64,000 nt of DNA from Halosimplex amylolyticum (GCF_051414035.1 NZ_JBLKNW010000008.1:1-64000), one strand, 5' to 3'; counted from the stretch's first letter, positions 54,622 through 63,717 are shown. Notes: a model not told the origin generated them from the letters alone. Numbers and translations: made by a program.

Positions 54622-56517
54622 ATGGCCCGAGAGAACGGCTTATCCCGAAGACAGTGGCTCGTACTGACCGGACAAGTCGGTGCTGCAGCTGCCATCGCTG
54701 GTTGCCCCAGCGACAGCGGCGACGGCGGCACGACCCCCACGGACACAGCAATGACCGGTGACGGTGGCGATGGCGGCGACGGTGGCGATATGGATACGCA
54801 AGCCCAGGCGGGCGAGCCCCTCGATCCCGAGTTCACCATCCCCGGTGACAACCTCGGGGGCACCTCGTTCTCAAACAAACAGTTCAATCAGTTCGTCCCC
54901 GGGCAAACGTTCGGCATCCCGCTGCTATTCGGCCGACTCGCAACGCCGGTCCGGTCCGGATTTGCCCCGGCGATGGCAGAGTCATGGTCGATTCCCTCGA
55001 CTTTGGAGGAGGGAACGACGGTGACGGTAACGATTCGAGAGGATGCGAACTGGCACAACGGAGACCCGGTGACCGCCCAGGACTTCGTGACTGAGATGAA
55101 GCTCGAACGGCATGTGTACGGCGACAACTTCAACGTGTGGGCGTACACGGGGTCGGTCGAGGCGACCGGGGAGAAGACAGTCGAATTGACGCTGGATTCC
55201 CCGGTCAACCCCTCGATCTTCAAGAACCAGTTGTTGAATTCCCGGATCACGGTCAAACACGATATCTACAGCGATTACCTGGCGCGTTTCGAGGAGGCCC
55301 AGAACGAAGAGGAGGAGAAAGAGGTCCGCAGCGATATCCAGAGCGAAACCATCGAGGACCCATACGGGAATAACGCCTTCAAGTTCGACCGCAAGAGCAG
55401 CGACCGGGTGCGGTTCGTCAAGAACGAGGACTTCTGGAACGCGGACGCGGTGAACGTCCCCGCCTGGGACGTCCGGGGTATCGCCTTCGAGAACCTCGAC
55501 TCCGCGGTACGGTCCGACACCATCGAGTTCAAGGCTCGGACCTGGCCTATCTCCGGCTGGACCGAGAAAGCCAACTGGGAGGTTCGCTCGCGGGTAGGGT
55601 CATTCGGCGAAGGCTGGGCGTTCAATCTCAGTCATGAGTACTTCGGCCAGCGCAAGGTCCGGCAGGCGTTCGCCCACATAATAGATTTCGCACCGATCTT
55701 CGTCGACTGGGCCGTCGCTGCGGCCAGCGTCCCGGTGGGAAAAGCCGAGGATCTCCGCGAACAGGCCATGCCGACTATTCCGAACGGCCTGTCGCTCCAG
55801 CAGACCAACCACTGGTTCGACAATCCCGAAGACACCTTCACTGCCTACGAGAAAGACGACGAGAAGGCCATGTCACTGCTCCGAGAGGCTGGGTTCTCGA
55901 AGGACGACGGGACAGTCATGACGCCGGACGGCGACCCGTGGGAGCCGCCGATCCCGGCACCAGGGGGGTGGAGACCCTTCATCGAGGGGATCGCCAATCA
56001 GTTGAAGGAGTTCGGCATCAACGCCCAGCTCCAGCAGACCGGCCAGTTCTGGAGCCAGCTCTTCCCCAACGGCGTCCCAGAGGACGGTGGTACGACACCG
56101 TGGTTGTGGGGCGGCACGCCGGACGGGTCGGCCAACCCGCACCCGTTCTACCCCTTCGAGCCGTACGTCGGCGATGGTTACTACGGCCCGCGGCTGAACT
56201 GGCCCGACGAGGTCGAGGTCCCGATGCCGGTGGGCAACCCCGACGGGTCGCTGGAAACGATGACCCGACAGGACATCGTTGACCGCGTCGTCGCTCTCCA
56301 GCAGACCTCCGACGACGAGGAGATTCAGACGCTCACGAAGGAACTGGCCTGGATCCACAACCAGCTCCTCCCGGCGATTCCGCTTCGACAGGGCATCGAC
56401 AATCAGCACTTCAGTACGGATCACTGGGAGTGGCCTCCCGAAGGATCGGAGCACGACTTTGCGAACCTCGCGTTCGATCACATTGAGGCCGGATGGCCGA
56501 AGGCGAAGCTGGAATAA
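54622..56517 (+). CDS. Family 5 ABC substrate-binding lipoprotein, copy 2
   Basis: The 631-residue paralogue of the protein at 49783 keeps the Tat motif SRRQWLVL, lipobox IAGC (Cys28) and a Gly/Asp linker. The signal region is almost unchanged and the central 55290-55430 block is nearly identical at DNA level. The ligand-facing stretches differ (GRLATPVRSGFAPAMAES; MPTIPNGLSLQQTNHWF), pointing to altered specificity or relaxed selection. It is followed after 49 bases by the fused permease, so this copy is the cognate binding protein of the transporter; the shared promoter suggests co-expression with copy 1. Confidence 0.9.
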   Translation: MARENGLSRRQWLVLTGQVGAAAAIAGCPSDSGDGGTTPTDTAMTGDGGDGGDGGDMDTQAQAGEPLDPEFTIPGDNLGGTSFSNKQFNQFVPGQTFGIPLLFGRLATPVRSGFAPAMAESWSIPSTLEEGTTVTVTIREDANWHNGDPVTAQDFVTEMKLERHVYGDNFNVWAYTGSVEATGEKTVELTLDSPVNPSIFKNQLLNSRITVKHDIYSDYLARFEEAQNEEEEKEVRSDIQSETIEDPYGNNAFKFDRKSSDRVRFVKNEDFWNADAVNVPAWDVRGIAFENLDSAVRSDTIEFKARTWPISGWTEKANWEVRSRVGSFGEGWAFNLSHEYFGQRKVRQAFAHIIDFAPIFVDWAVAAASVPVGKAEDLREQAMPTIPNGLSLQQTNHWFDNPEDTFTAYEKDDEKAMSLLREAGFSKDDGTVMTPDGDPWEPPIPAPGGWRPFIEGIANQLKEFGINAQLQQTGQFWSQLFPNGVPEDGGTTPWLWGGTPDGSANPHPFYPFEPYVGDGYYGPRLNWPDEVEVPMPVGNPDGSLETMTRQDIVDRVVALQQTSDDEEIQTLTKELAWIHNQLLPAIPLRQGIDNQHFSTDHWEWPPEGSEHDFANLAFDHIEAGWPKAKLE

Positions 56518-56566
56518 CGACCTTGTAAACCTTTATTTACTTCGCTCCGAAACCGCGTGGTAGACG

Positions 56567-58720
56567 ATGGTAAACAAACACCACGTGTACCGTGTCGGGC
56601 AGGCGGTTCTCACCGTCTTTGCTGTCATCACGCTGTCGTTCGGTCTCATCCGTCTTATGCCCGGCGGGCCGATGGACTTCCTCCGTGCCCGTCTCCGCCG
56701 GAATATGGTCCAGAGTGGAGGGGAGGTGGACGAGGAACGGCTCCATGCCCAGGTCGAAGCCTACACCAACGTCCAGCCTGACCGACCTATCCTCGAACAG
56801 TACGTCAACTACATGACCTCGATTCTCACCGGCGACTTCGGGCAATCCCTCTGGTACCGGGAACCCGTCGCCGGAATCCTCGTCGATGCGCTCCCCTGGA
56901 CGTTCTTACTGATGAGCACGGCCATCCTCTCGATGTTCGTCATCGGCATCGTCGCCGGTGGGTTGATGGCCTGGTACGAGGGGAGTGGTTTCGACCTCTC
57001 GCTGACCGGCGTCATCATGTTTCTCACCTCGGTCCCGTACTACGTGTTCGCGGTCCTGGCGCTGCTGGTGTTCGCCTACCAGTGGGGGTGGTTCCCCATC
57101 AGCGGCCGGGTCGATCCGGCGACGACCGTCGGGTTCAACGTCCCGTACCTGACGAGTGTCCTCTACCACGCGTTCCTGCCGTACCTGTCGCTGGTCGTCA
57201 CGGGGTTTGGCGGATTCGCGCTCGGAATGCGGGGCAACAGCATCAGCATCCTCGGGGAGGACTACATCCGCGTCGCCCAGCTACGCGGCCTCTCTAACAA
57301 TCGCATCGCGATCCGGTACGTCGCCCGGAATGCGATCCTGCCGATGTACACGGGGCTCGTCATCTCCGTCGGAACGATGTTCGGCGGGGCGGTCATCCTC
57401 GAGCGGCTATTCAACTACCAGGGTCTCGGCTACTTCCTGGTCCAGGCCCTGGAGGCCCGCGACTACCCACTCATGATGGGTGGGTTCATTCTCATCACGA
57501 CCGCCGTTGTCATCGCCCTGCTGTTCGCCGACCTCACCTACGCGTACATCGATCCGCGGATCGGGAGCGGGCAGTCCCGGGAGTCCTACGGCGGCGACGT
57601 CAGTCTCCGGTCGGTGCTGGACGGACTCTCGCGGCTCCCAACGGCCGTCAATCGAACCCTGAGTGGCGAGGTCGAAACCGATCACGCCGAGCTCAGAGCC
57701 AAGGGAGTGACCCTCCCGTCCGATCTCGAGGACGACTCCGACGCGGACAGTATCTTCCGGTCGACGACGGATACGAAGCTGACCCGTACCGAACAGCTGT
57801 ACCGGTTCTTCGACACATGGATCGCCACGCCGTTCCGCATCCTCTGGAACGACTGGCGCGGCCGCGTCGGCATGATCCTCTTGGGAATCTTCGTCGTGAT
57901 GGGCGTCTTCGGCCCAATCTTCATCGAGCAGCCAGGCTCCGGGGAGTACGAGCGACTCCTGCTGCCGTTCGAAAAATTGACCGTTCCGTTCGGCACCGAC
58001 TACACCGGGCGGAGTCTGTTCGCGAAGGTGGTCCACGCCACGCCGGCGATGTTGAAGATGATCCTTGCCGGCTCGGTGTTCGCGACCGGCGTCGCGGTCG
58101 TTGTCGGGCTGACCTCCGGCTACATCGGCGGCACTATCGACCGCGTCACGATGACGTTCTCGGACATCATGATGACGATTCCGGGCCTGCCGCTGATCAT
58201 CGTCGTCGCGGCCATCGTTGAGCCGAAGAGCCCGTACGTCGTCGGCATTCTCCTTTCGATCAACGCCTGGGCCGGCCTCGCTCGTTCACTCCGCTCGGAG
58301 GTCCTCTCAGTCCGCGAGCAGGCCAACGTGGAGGCCTCTCGCCTGAACGGCCTGTCAACCCCGACGATCATCGGCCAGGACATCCTCCCGACGGTGATGC
58401 CGTTCGTCATGGTCAGCTTCATGAACTCCGCCCGGGGGATCATCTTTAGCTCCGTTGGGCTATACTTCCTGGGGCTGCTCCCCTCGAGCGCGCCAAACTG
58501 GGGCGTGATGCTCAACAGCGCGTGGAGTCGCGGCACCATCTGGCGGCTGAACTCCGTCCACGAGTTCATCGTGCCGATGGTCGTGATAATCCTCTTCTCG
58601 TTCTCGCTCATCTTGCTCGCGCAGGCATCGGATCACCTCTTCAACCCGCAATTGCTCGCCAAGCACGGCAAGACCAAGAGCGGCGAGACCCTGGAGGGCG
58701 CCCAGCCCAGCGACGATTGA
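56567..58720 (+). CDS. Fused DppB-DppC type ABC permease
   Basis: This 717-residue chain holds two complete permease domains. The N-terminal half (about 1-340) is DppB-like: TVFAVITLSFGLIRLMPGGP, a large periplasmic-type loop, GDFGQSLWYREPV, and an EAA loop at EDYIRVAQLRGLSNNRI. A soluble acidic linker (about 345-430) joins it to a DppC-like half: FGPIFIEQPG, FGTDYTGRSLFAKVVH, EAA loop EQANVEASRLNGLSTPTI followed by DILPTVMP. These subunits are normally two genes. The frame is uninterrupted, so this is a real fusion. It follows binding protein copy 2 and converges with the fused ATPase, 123 bases away. Confidence 0.9.
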   Translation: MVNKHHVYRVGQAVLTVFAVITLSFGLIRLMPGGPMDFLRARLRRNMVQSGGEVDEERLHAQVEAYTNVQPDRPILEQYVNYMTSILTGDFGQSLWYREPVAGILVDALPWTFLLMSTAILSMFVIGIVAGGLMAWYEGSGFDLSLTGVIMFLTSVPYYVFAVLALLVFAYQWGWFPISGRVDPATTVGFNVPYLTSVLYHAFLPYLSLVVTGFGGFALGMRGNSISILGEDYIRVAQLRGLSNNRIAIRYVARNAILPMYTGLVISVGTMFGGAVILERLFNYQGLGYFLVQALEARDYPLMMGGFILITTAVVIALLFADLTYAYIDPRIGSGQSRESYGGDVSLRSVLDGLSRLPTAVNRTLSGEVETDHAELRAKGVTLPSDLEDDSDADSIFRSTTDTKLTRTEQLYRFFDTWIATPFRILWNDWRGRVGMILLGIFVVMGVFGPIFIEQPGSGEYERLLLPFEKLTVPFGTDYTGRSLFAKVVHATPAMLKMILAGSVFATGVAVVVGLTSGYIGGTIDRVTMTFSDIMMTIPGLPLIIVVAAIVEPKSPYVVGILLSINAWAGLARSLRSEVLSVREQANVEASRLNGLSTPTIIGQDILPTVMPFVMVSFMNSARGIIFSSVGLYFLGLLPSSAPNWGVMLNSAWSRGTIWRLNSVHEFIVPMVVIILFSFSLILLAQASDHLFNPQLLAKHGKTKSGETLEGAQPSDD

Positions 58721-58843
58721 CCCGTCGCGCGGAGCGTCCGTCGAACTAGCGGTCCTTCTCTGGTTGGAACGTGGTCACTCCCGAGATCTGGCGAAAGACC
58801 GAAAACGTTCCTGTTCCCGATCAGCCGACGATTGACGGATCGG

Positions 58844-61033
58844 CTACTCCGACGTGGGCTGCTCGGGCGTCGGCCTGTCGATGGCCGATTCGTCGGCCGC
58901 TTCGACGATGCTCTCGCTGTTCCAGTAGGGGTGGTCCTCGTCCGCTTCGAGGAAGCATGCCGTCCCGTGGTCCTCCTCGCCCAGGTCCAGCGACGGCGAC
59001 CGTTCGCGGCAGACCTCCCGGGCCTCGGGACAACGCGTGTGGAACCGGCAGCCGCTCGGCGGGTCGACGGGATCTGGGATGTCGATCCCGCGGATCGGGG
59101 GCTCCTCGACGACGCCGGCCTCGTCGAGAGAGGCCGTCGACCACAGCAGCACCTTCGTGTATGGGTGCTGTGGATTCCGGATGAGTTCCTCCGCGGGGGC
59201 GATTTCGACGATCTCACCGAGGTACATCACGCCGATGCGTCCCCCGGCCTTCCCGGCGAAGTATCGGGCGTTCGAGAGATTGTGCGAGATGAACAGGTAG
59301 GAGGTGCCAAACACTTCCTGCAGTTCGAGCATTAGGTCCATCACCTCGACGCGTAGCGAGACGTCTAGTGCCGAGACGGCCTCGTCCGCGAGGATGAGGT
59401 CGGGGTTCAACAGCAGCGCCCGGATCAGCGCCACGCGCTGTTTCTCCCCGCCCGAGAGCTGGTGGGGGTAGCGCCCGGCGTAGTCCTCGGCCGGCGTCAT
59501 CCCGACGTGTTCCAGCAGGTTGTGGACGTGCTCGCTCCGCTGCTCGGCGTTCATGTCCGGTCGCCACTTCTTTAGTGGTTGCACCAGCGAGGCCTTGACC
59601 GTGCGGTTTGAGTTCAGCGAGCTCCCCGGGTTCTGGTGGACCATCTGGAGGGCCGGACGAATGTACTTGTACGGAATCTCGACGTCACTCTCTCGGTCCT
59701 TCGCCGCCCAAACGTCTTGGCCGCGGTATTCGACGCTCCCGCTGGTTGGCCGCTGCGCCGCGATGAGTGTCTTGCCGAGGGTCGTCTTCCCGCAGCCGGA
59801 CTCGCCGACAAGCGCGACCACGTCGTTCTCGTAAATATCCAGGTCGACGCCGTCGACCGCCTGGACCGTGTCCGGCTCGCCGAAGAGGTTCAAGAACCCG
59901 CTGTCCTCCGTGAAGTGAACCGAGAGATCCTGCGCCGAGACGATCGGCGCGTCCGACTGCTTGCCCTCGTAGCGTTCGACCTCGCTAGGGTCGAGATCGA
60001 ACTCCAGGGGAATCTCCGCTTCGGCCTCCTCCCAGTGGAAGCAGGTCGTTTTGTGTGCGGCGGAGACGTCGTGGTAGCCGGGGTCGTACTCCCGACACTC
60101 CTCGGTGGCAAGCGAGCACCGGGGGTGGTACGAGCAGCCACTGGGGACGTCCACTGGATCCGGTGCCGAACCCTCGATCGGTCGCATCTCCGAGAGCGGA
60201 GCGTCCAGGTTCGGCACCGCCCGGAGCAACGACCTGGTGTAGGGGTGGGTCGGGTAGTCGACGATCTCGTCTGCCGGCCCGATCTCCGCGAACTCGAAGG
60301 CGTACATCACGGCGAGGCGATCGGCCAGCCCCGCGACCAGCGGCAGGTCGTGGGTGATGAACACGACCGTGAGATCGTAGGCCTCCTGGAGGTCGTCGAG
60401 CAGCCCGAGGATCGAGCGCTGCATCAGCAGGTCCAGCGCCGCGGTGGGCTCGTCCATGATGAGCACCTCCGGTTCGAGCAGCAGCGAGAGCGCGATGAGC
60501 GCACGCTGGCTCATCCCCCCCGACAGCTCGTGGGGATACGAGTCTAGAACCCGGTCCGGTTCCAGATAGAGGTCCTCCAGCAGCGACCGGGCGTGCTCCA
60601 TCCCAGGGCCCTTCTCGTATCCGTGGGCCTTCAGCGTCTCCACGAAGTGGCCACGGATGGTCATGGTCGGGTTGAACGACGACATCGCGCCCTGGAACAC
60701 CATCGAGATTTCCTCCCAGCGGACCGACTTGAGCTCCTCCTGGGGGAGTTCGAGGATCGACTTCGGTTCGCCGTCCGCCGGGTAGTACTGGACGTCGCCG
60801 CTCACGCGCCCGGGATCGACGACCGCGTCGAGCATGGCGGACGCGAACATCGACTTGCCGCTCCCGGACTCCCCGACGACGCCGAGGATCTCCTGTCGGT
60901 CGACGTCGAGGTTGACCTCGTCGAGCACGCGGGACTCTCCACGGGTCATGTCGAAGGTCACGCTCGCGCCGCGTATCTCGAGGATCGGGTCGTCGACCTC
61001 CGGGATCGAGCCCTCCTCGGAGACGAGGCTCAT
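58844..61033 (-). CDS. Fused DppD-DppF type ABC ATPase
   Basis: The 729-residue protein has two full ATPase domains. First: Walker A VGESGSGKSMFA, signature LSGGMSQRALIAL, Walker B VLIMDEPTAALD, and His in FITHDLP. Second: VGESGCGKTTLGK, LSGGEKQRVALIRAL, LILADEAVSALD and ISHNLS. Each is followed by the Cys-rich oligopeptide-transporter tail (CSYHPRCSLATEEC; CRFHTRCPEAREVC), which in relatives may bind an iron-sulfur cluster. In the second Walker B, DEA replaces DEP. It powers the fused permease encoded convergently. The start is ATG 61033. Confidence 0.92.
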   Translation of the reverse strand: MSLVSEEGSIPEVDDPILEIRGASVTFDMTRGESRVLDEVNLDVDRQEILGVVGESGSGKSMFASAMLDAVVDPGRVSGDVQYYPADGEPKSILELPQEELKSVRWEEISMVFQGAMSSFNPTMTIRGHFVETLKAHGYEKGPGMEHARSLLEDLYLEPDRVLDSYPHELSGGMSQRALIALSLLLEPEVLIMDEPTAALDLLMQRSILGLLDDLQEAYDLTVVFITHDLPLVAGLADRLAVMYAFEFAEIGPADEIVDYPTHPYTRSLLRAVPNLDAPLSEMRPIEGSAPDPVDVPSGCSYHPRCSLATEECREYDPGYHDVSAAHKTTCFHWEEAEAEIPLEFDLDPSEVERYEGKQSDAPIVSAQDLSVHFTEDSGFLNLFGEPDTVQAVDGVDLDIYENDVVALVGESGCGKTTLGKTLIAAQRPTSGSVEYRGQDVWAAKDRESDVEIPYKYIRPALQMVHQNPGSSLNSNRTVKASLVQPLKKWRPDMNAEQRSEHVHNLLEHVGMTPAEDYAGRYPHQLSGGEKQRVALIRALLLNPDLILADEAVSALDVSLRVEVMDLMLELQEVFGTSYLFISHNLSNARYFAGKAGGRIGVMYLGEIVEIAPAEELIRNPQHPYTKVLLWSTASLDEAGVVEEPPIRGIDIPDPVDPPSGCRFHTRCPEAREVCRERSPSLDLGEEDHGTACFLEADEDHPYWNSESIVEAADESAIDRPTPEQPTSE

Positions 61034-61165
61034 CTGTTATCACCCGGGGCGTCCAATACTCGGCGCACGACACGGACGGAGACGGTGGTGACCCCCTGAA
61101 AGAGGGCATCTCTACACATATTCTACTGTTATTAGGTACGAGTCCGCACTTTAATGTGGCGGTCA

Positions 61166-61256
61166 GGACGGTGTCCCCGTCGACGGTCACCACGGTGTCG
61201 CTGTGGGCGGCCAACATGGCGTCGCCGTAGACGGCCAGCACGATGTCGCTACGGAG
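61166..61256. repeat. 24-base degenerate tandem repeat, 3.8 units
   Basis: Units begin at 61166, 61190, 61214 and 61238; each resembles xxACGGTGTCGCCGTxGACG followed by GCCA. They lie upstream of the ATPase start on its strand. In the minus frame they would encode an imperfect octapeptide repeat (VLAVYGDA, MLAAHSDT, VVTVDGDT), but no gene around them is recognised. Confidence 0.65.
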
Positions 61257-61307
61257 TATTTCGGCTCGCTTCCCGAACCGCGGAGCCCAAGAACGGTCTG
61301 GCGTCAC

Positions 61308-61797
61308 TTACCGGTGCGCGGCCTCGTGGATAGATGCGGAACACGCTTCGAGCGCAACCTGCTGGTCTTCGGTCAGCGTCGGTAGCAGAGCCATCAGTAG
61401 CCCCACCCCCCGTCCCGCGAGCGACGCGAGGTACTTCGTGGCGGGAATTCCTGGATCTGCCGAGATAGCCTTCACCAATCGCATGACTGGTCCGGTGAAC
61501 ACCGACTCGGCACGGCCACCGTCGCCAGCAGTTCGGGGAAGACGTTCGCACCGCCCGGCACGAACCCGTCGGCACCCATCTCCAGGGACTGCAGCGCGTA
61601 GGCGGTCGATACTTGGAGTATCGCGAACTCCTCGGGAGTCTTCCGGAGGAGCTGTACAAAGTATGCGATGTAGTCACCCGAGTCCTGGATGCCGACGACG
61701 GTTTCCCAGTCGGCAAGCGTTGCGACCGTCACGCGGTCGAGTCGCTTGCCGGTCAGCGTCGGGATGTCGTAGAGAACGACCGGGAGGTTCCGCCGTG
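61308..61797 (-). pseudogene. C-terminal part of a DapA-family aldolase/lyase
   Basis: The minus strand reads NLPVVLYDIPTLTGKRLDRV, VVGIQDSGDYIAYFVQLL, ALQSLEMGADGFVPGGANVF and LLATVA. After a one-base shift near 61512 it continues FTGPVMRLVKAISADPGIPA and ATKYLASLAGRGVG to a stop at 61308. At the Schiff-base strand it has GIQDSG where GIKDSS is typical, so the catalytic Lys is Gln. The N-terminal about 115 residues are absent; at 61797 it abuts a GH29 fragment. It complements the N-terminal piece at 21135-21479. Confidence 0.8.
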
Positions 61798-62225
61798 GGC
61801 GACGCCGACCTCTTTGCCCCGCTCCTCGACCCACTTGTAGTAGTACGCAACGACCTCGCGGCGGTACTCGTCGTGCTTGATCAACGCTGGGAGTCCGATT
61901 CCGAAGTCGAAATAGATGAGGTCCGACCGGTACCCGTCGACGACCTCGAAGATCTTGTCACGCCAGTCCTCCAAGTACGTCTGTTCAGGCAGTTCGCCCT
62001 CCTCATATGGTGGACCGTACAGGCCCGCGTACTCCGGCTCCATCGTATCGTACCGGTCGTCACACGGATAGTGCCACCAGTTTCAGCCGTGGTGGAACGC
62101 GGCGATGAACTTCATGTCACGGTCGTGGGCGGTCTAGACGAGTTCGCCGACGACATCCCGTTTTGGGGCCCATCTCGGCGTTCCACTCGGTCACTCCGAG
62201 TCCCACAGCGCGAATCCGTCGTGGT
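61798..62225 (-). pseudogene. Internal fragment of a GH29 glycosidase
   Basis: The minus strand reads HHDGFALWDSE, then after a shift PKRDVVGELV, TAG (62134-62136), HDRDMKFIAAFHHG, TGA (62083-62085, usually Trp), and PEYAGLYGPPYEEGELPE. It ends with the nucleophile motif DLIYFDFGIGLP and EERGKEVGVAH, where it stops at the dapA junction. It belongs to the 19681/24879 subfamily and lacks both ends. Confidence 0.85.
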
Positions 62226-62406
62226 GAATCGCCCACTCCGGAGTCCATTTGCGAGCCACAAACGACAAATCTATCCACGTGATAGCCTCGCTGAAGCATT
62301 CGAGATCGAGCATGGGCACTCAGAGATCGAACGCCTCATTCTCTAACTTAACACGACCCTCTCCCGCGACAATACACTTTTGCCTCTGTAGTCTATACCA
62401 ACTGCT

Positions 62407-63717
62407 ATGCCATGCCCCCACATGGGCGACCTGGGGCCCGAAACCTTCTCGCGTCGCGGGTTCGTGAAGGCTGCCCTCGCGATGGGTGGGACGAGCGCCC
62501 TCGCCGCTTGCGTCGATCGGGAGGGCCGCGTTGACGCACCGAGCGGCACCGAGGACCCGTCGACGCTCCCGGATCGTCAGTTCGAGTGGACCGAGTACCT
62601 CCCGCGGGGCCAGCACGGCAACCCGAAGGTGCCGAACCACCAGTTGCTGTTGTTCCTGAACTACCGGGGTCAGGGCCCACCGACGGACGCCGAACGGCAG
62701 CAGGTGGACACGGCACTGCGGGCCCTGGAGCGGGCGTACCAGTGGGGCGGGGGTGAGACGTTCAACCAGACCGCGACGACGGGACTGCTCTCGCTGATCG
62801 GATACTCGCCGGCGTACTTCGACCGCTTCGACGCGTCGCTTCCGGACGACCTCGACCTGCCACCGCCCGAGACAGTCCTCGACGAACTCGACGAGGAGGC
62901 GAGTCTCGCGGAGTCTTACGACGCCCTGGTCCTCCTGACAAGCGATCGTGTTCAGGTCCTGCTCGCCGCCGAGCAGGCGCTCCGCGGAACGTTCGATACG
63001 CTGAACGGCGTCCCGGTTGAAGCGTCGTTCGACGGCGTCTTCGAGTTCGCCGAGCGCCGGACGGGTTTTCTGGGCGTCGGCCGCCCGGCCGAGGAACTCG
63101 ACGTAGACGGCGTCTCCGAGAACTCGCCGACAGCGATGGGGTTCAGGTCGAGCTTCCGGGACAACCAGGCCTCGGAGGACCGGGTCGCCATCTGGGGTGG
63201 TCCCTTCGACAACGGAACCACGATGCAAGTCTCCCGGCTGGGGCTGGGGCTGCGCGAGTGGTACGACGCCGACCGCGAGTCCCGGATCGAGAAGATGTTC
63301 AGCCCCGAGCACACCGTCGACGACGTCGGCGAGGTCGGCGAGTTGCTCGCCGGGACGAGTCGGGTCTCCGAGAACATGGCGAACGCCGCATCCGAGAACG
63401 CCCGCGAGTACGGACGTGTCGGTCACACCCAGAAGGTCGCCGCTGCGCGCGACGAGGAATTCGAACCGGTCATCCTCCGCCGGAGCGAAGGGGTCTCCAT
63501 CGACCTTGACCGACCGTCGATGAACTTCCTGTCGGTCCAGCGTGATATGGCTGACTTCCTGGAAACGCGCAAGGCGATGAACGGGGAGCACCTGGACGCC
63601 GACGTTCCTCCCGAGGAGGACGGCATCCGTCAGTTCGTGGAGGTCCTCTCGCGGGCGACGTTCCTGGTCCCGCCACGACCAGCATCGGCGCTCCCGACCC
63701 CGAACGGTGGCCGATGA
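62407..63717 (+). CDS. Tat-exported lipoprotein resembling Dyp-type peroxidases
   Basis: The 436-residue protein has a twin-arginine signal (SRRGFVKAALAMGG) and lipobox LAAC (Cys35). The mature part resembles a ferredoxin-like Dyp-peroxidase fold: a first domain with FLNYRGQGPPTDAERQQV and GLLSLIGYSPAYFDRF, then GFRSSFRDNQASEDRVAIWG. A candidate haem-ligand His lies in EYGRVGHTQKVAAARDEEF, and ILRRSEGVS follows. The classical GxxDG motif is altered, so peroxidase activity is uncertain. As I recall, haloarchaeal homologues are annotated as uncharacterised (DUF7405-type). It overlaps the next gene by four bases (ATGA), so the two are translationally coupled. Confidence 0.65.
   Translation: MPCPHMGDLGPETFSRRGFVKAALAMGGTSALAACVDREGRVDAPSGTEDPSTLPDRQFEWTEYLPRGQHGNPKVPNHQLLLFLNYRGQGPPTDAERQQVDTALRALERAYQWGGGETFNQTATTGLLSLIGYSPAYFDRFDASLPDDLDLPPPETVLDELDEEASLAESYDALVLLTSDRVQVLLAAEQALRGTFDTLNGVPVEASFDGVFEFAERRTGFLGVGRPAEELDVDGVSENSPTAMGFRSSFRDNQASEDRVAIWGGPFDNGTTMQVSRLGLGLREWYDADRESRIEKMFSPEHTVDDVGEVGELLAGTSRVSENMANAASENAREYGRVGHTQKVAAARDEEFEPVILRRSEGVSIDLDRPSMNFLSVQRDMADFLETRKAMNGEHLDADVPPEEDGIRQFVEVLSRATFLVPPRPASALPTPNGGR

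Noticed and set aside
59636..60547. 303-residue plus-strand open frame
   Set aside because: It is the antisense shadow of the fused ATPase, whose minus-strand motifs are unambiguous.
62320..63591. 423-residue minus-strand open frame
   Set aside because: It is antisense to the Tat lipoprotein gene, which has a signal peptide, lipobox and coupled downstream gene; long antisense frames are normal at this G+C content.
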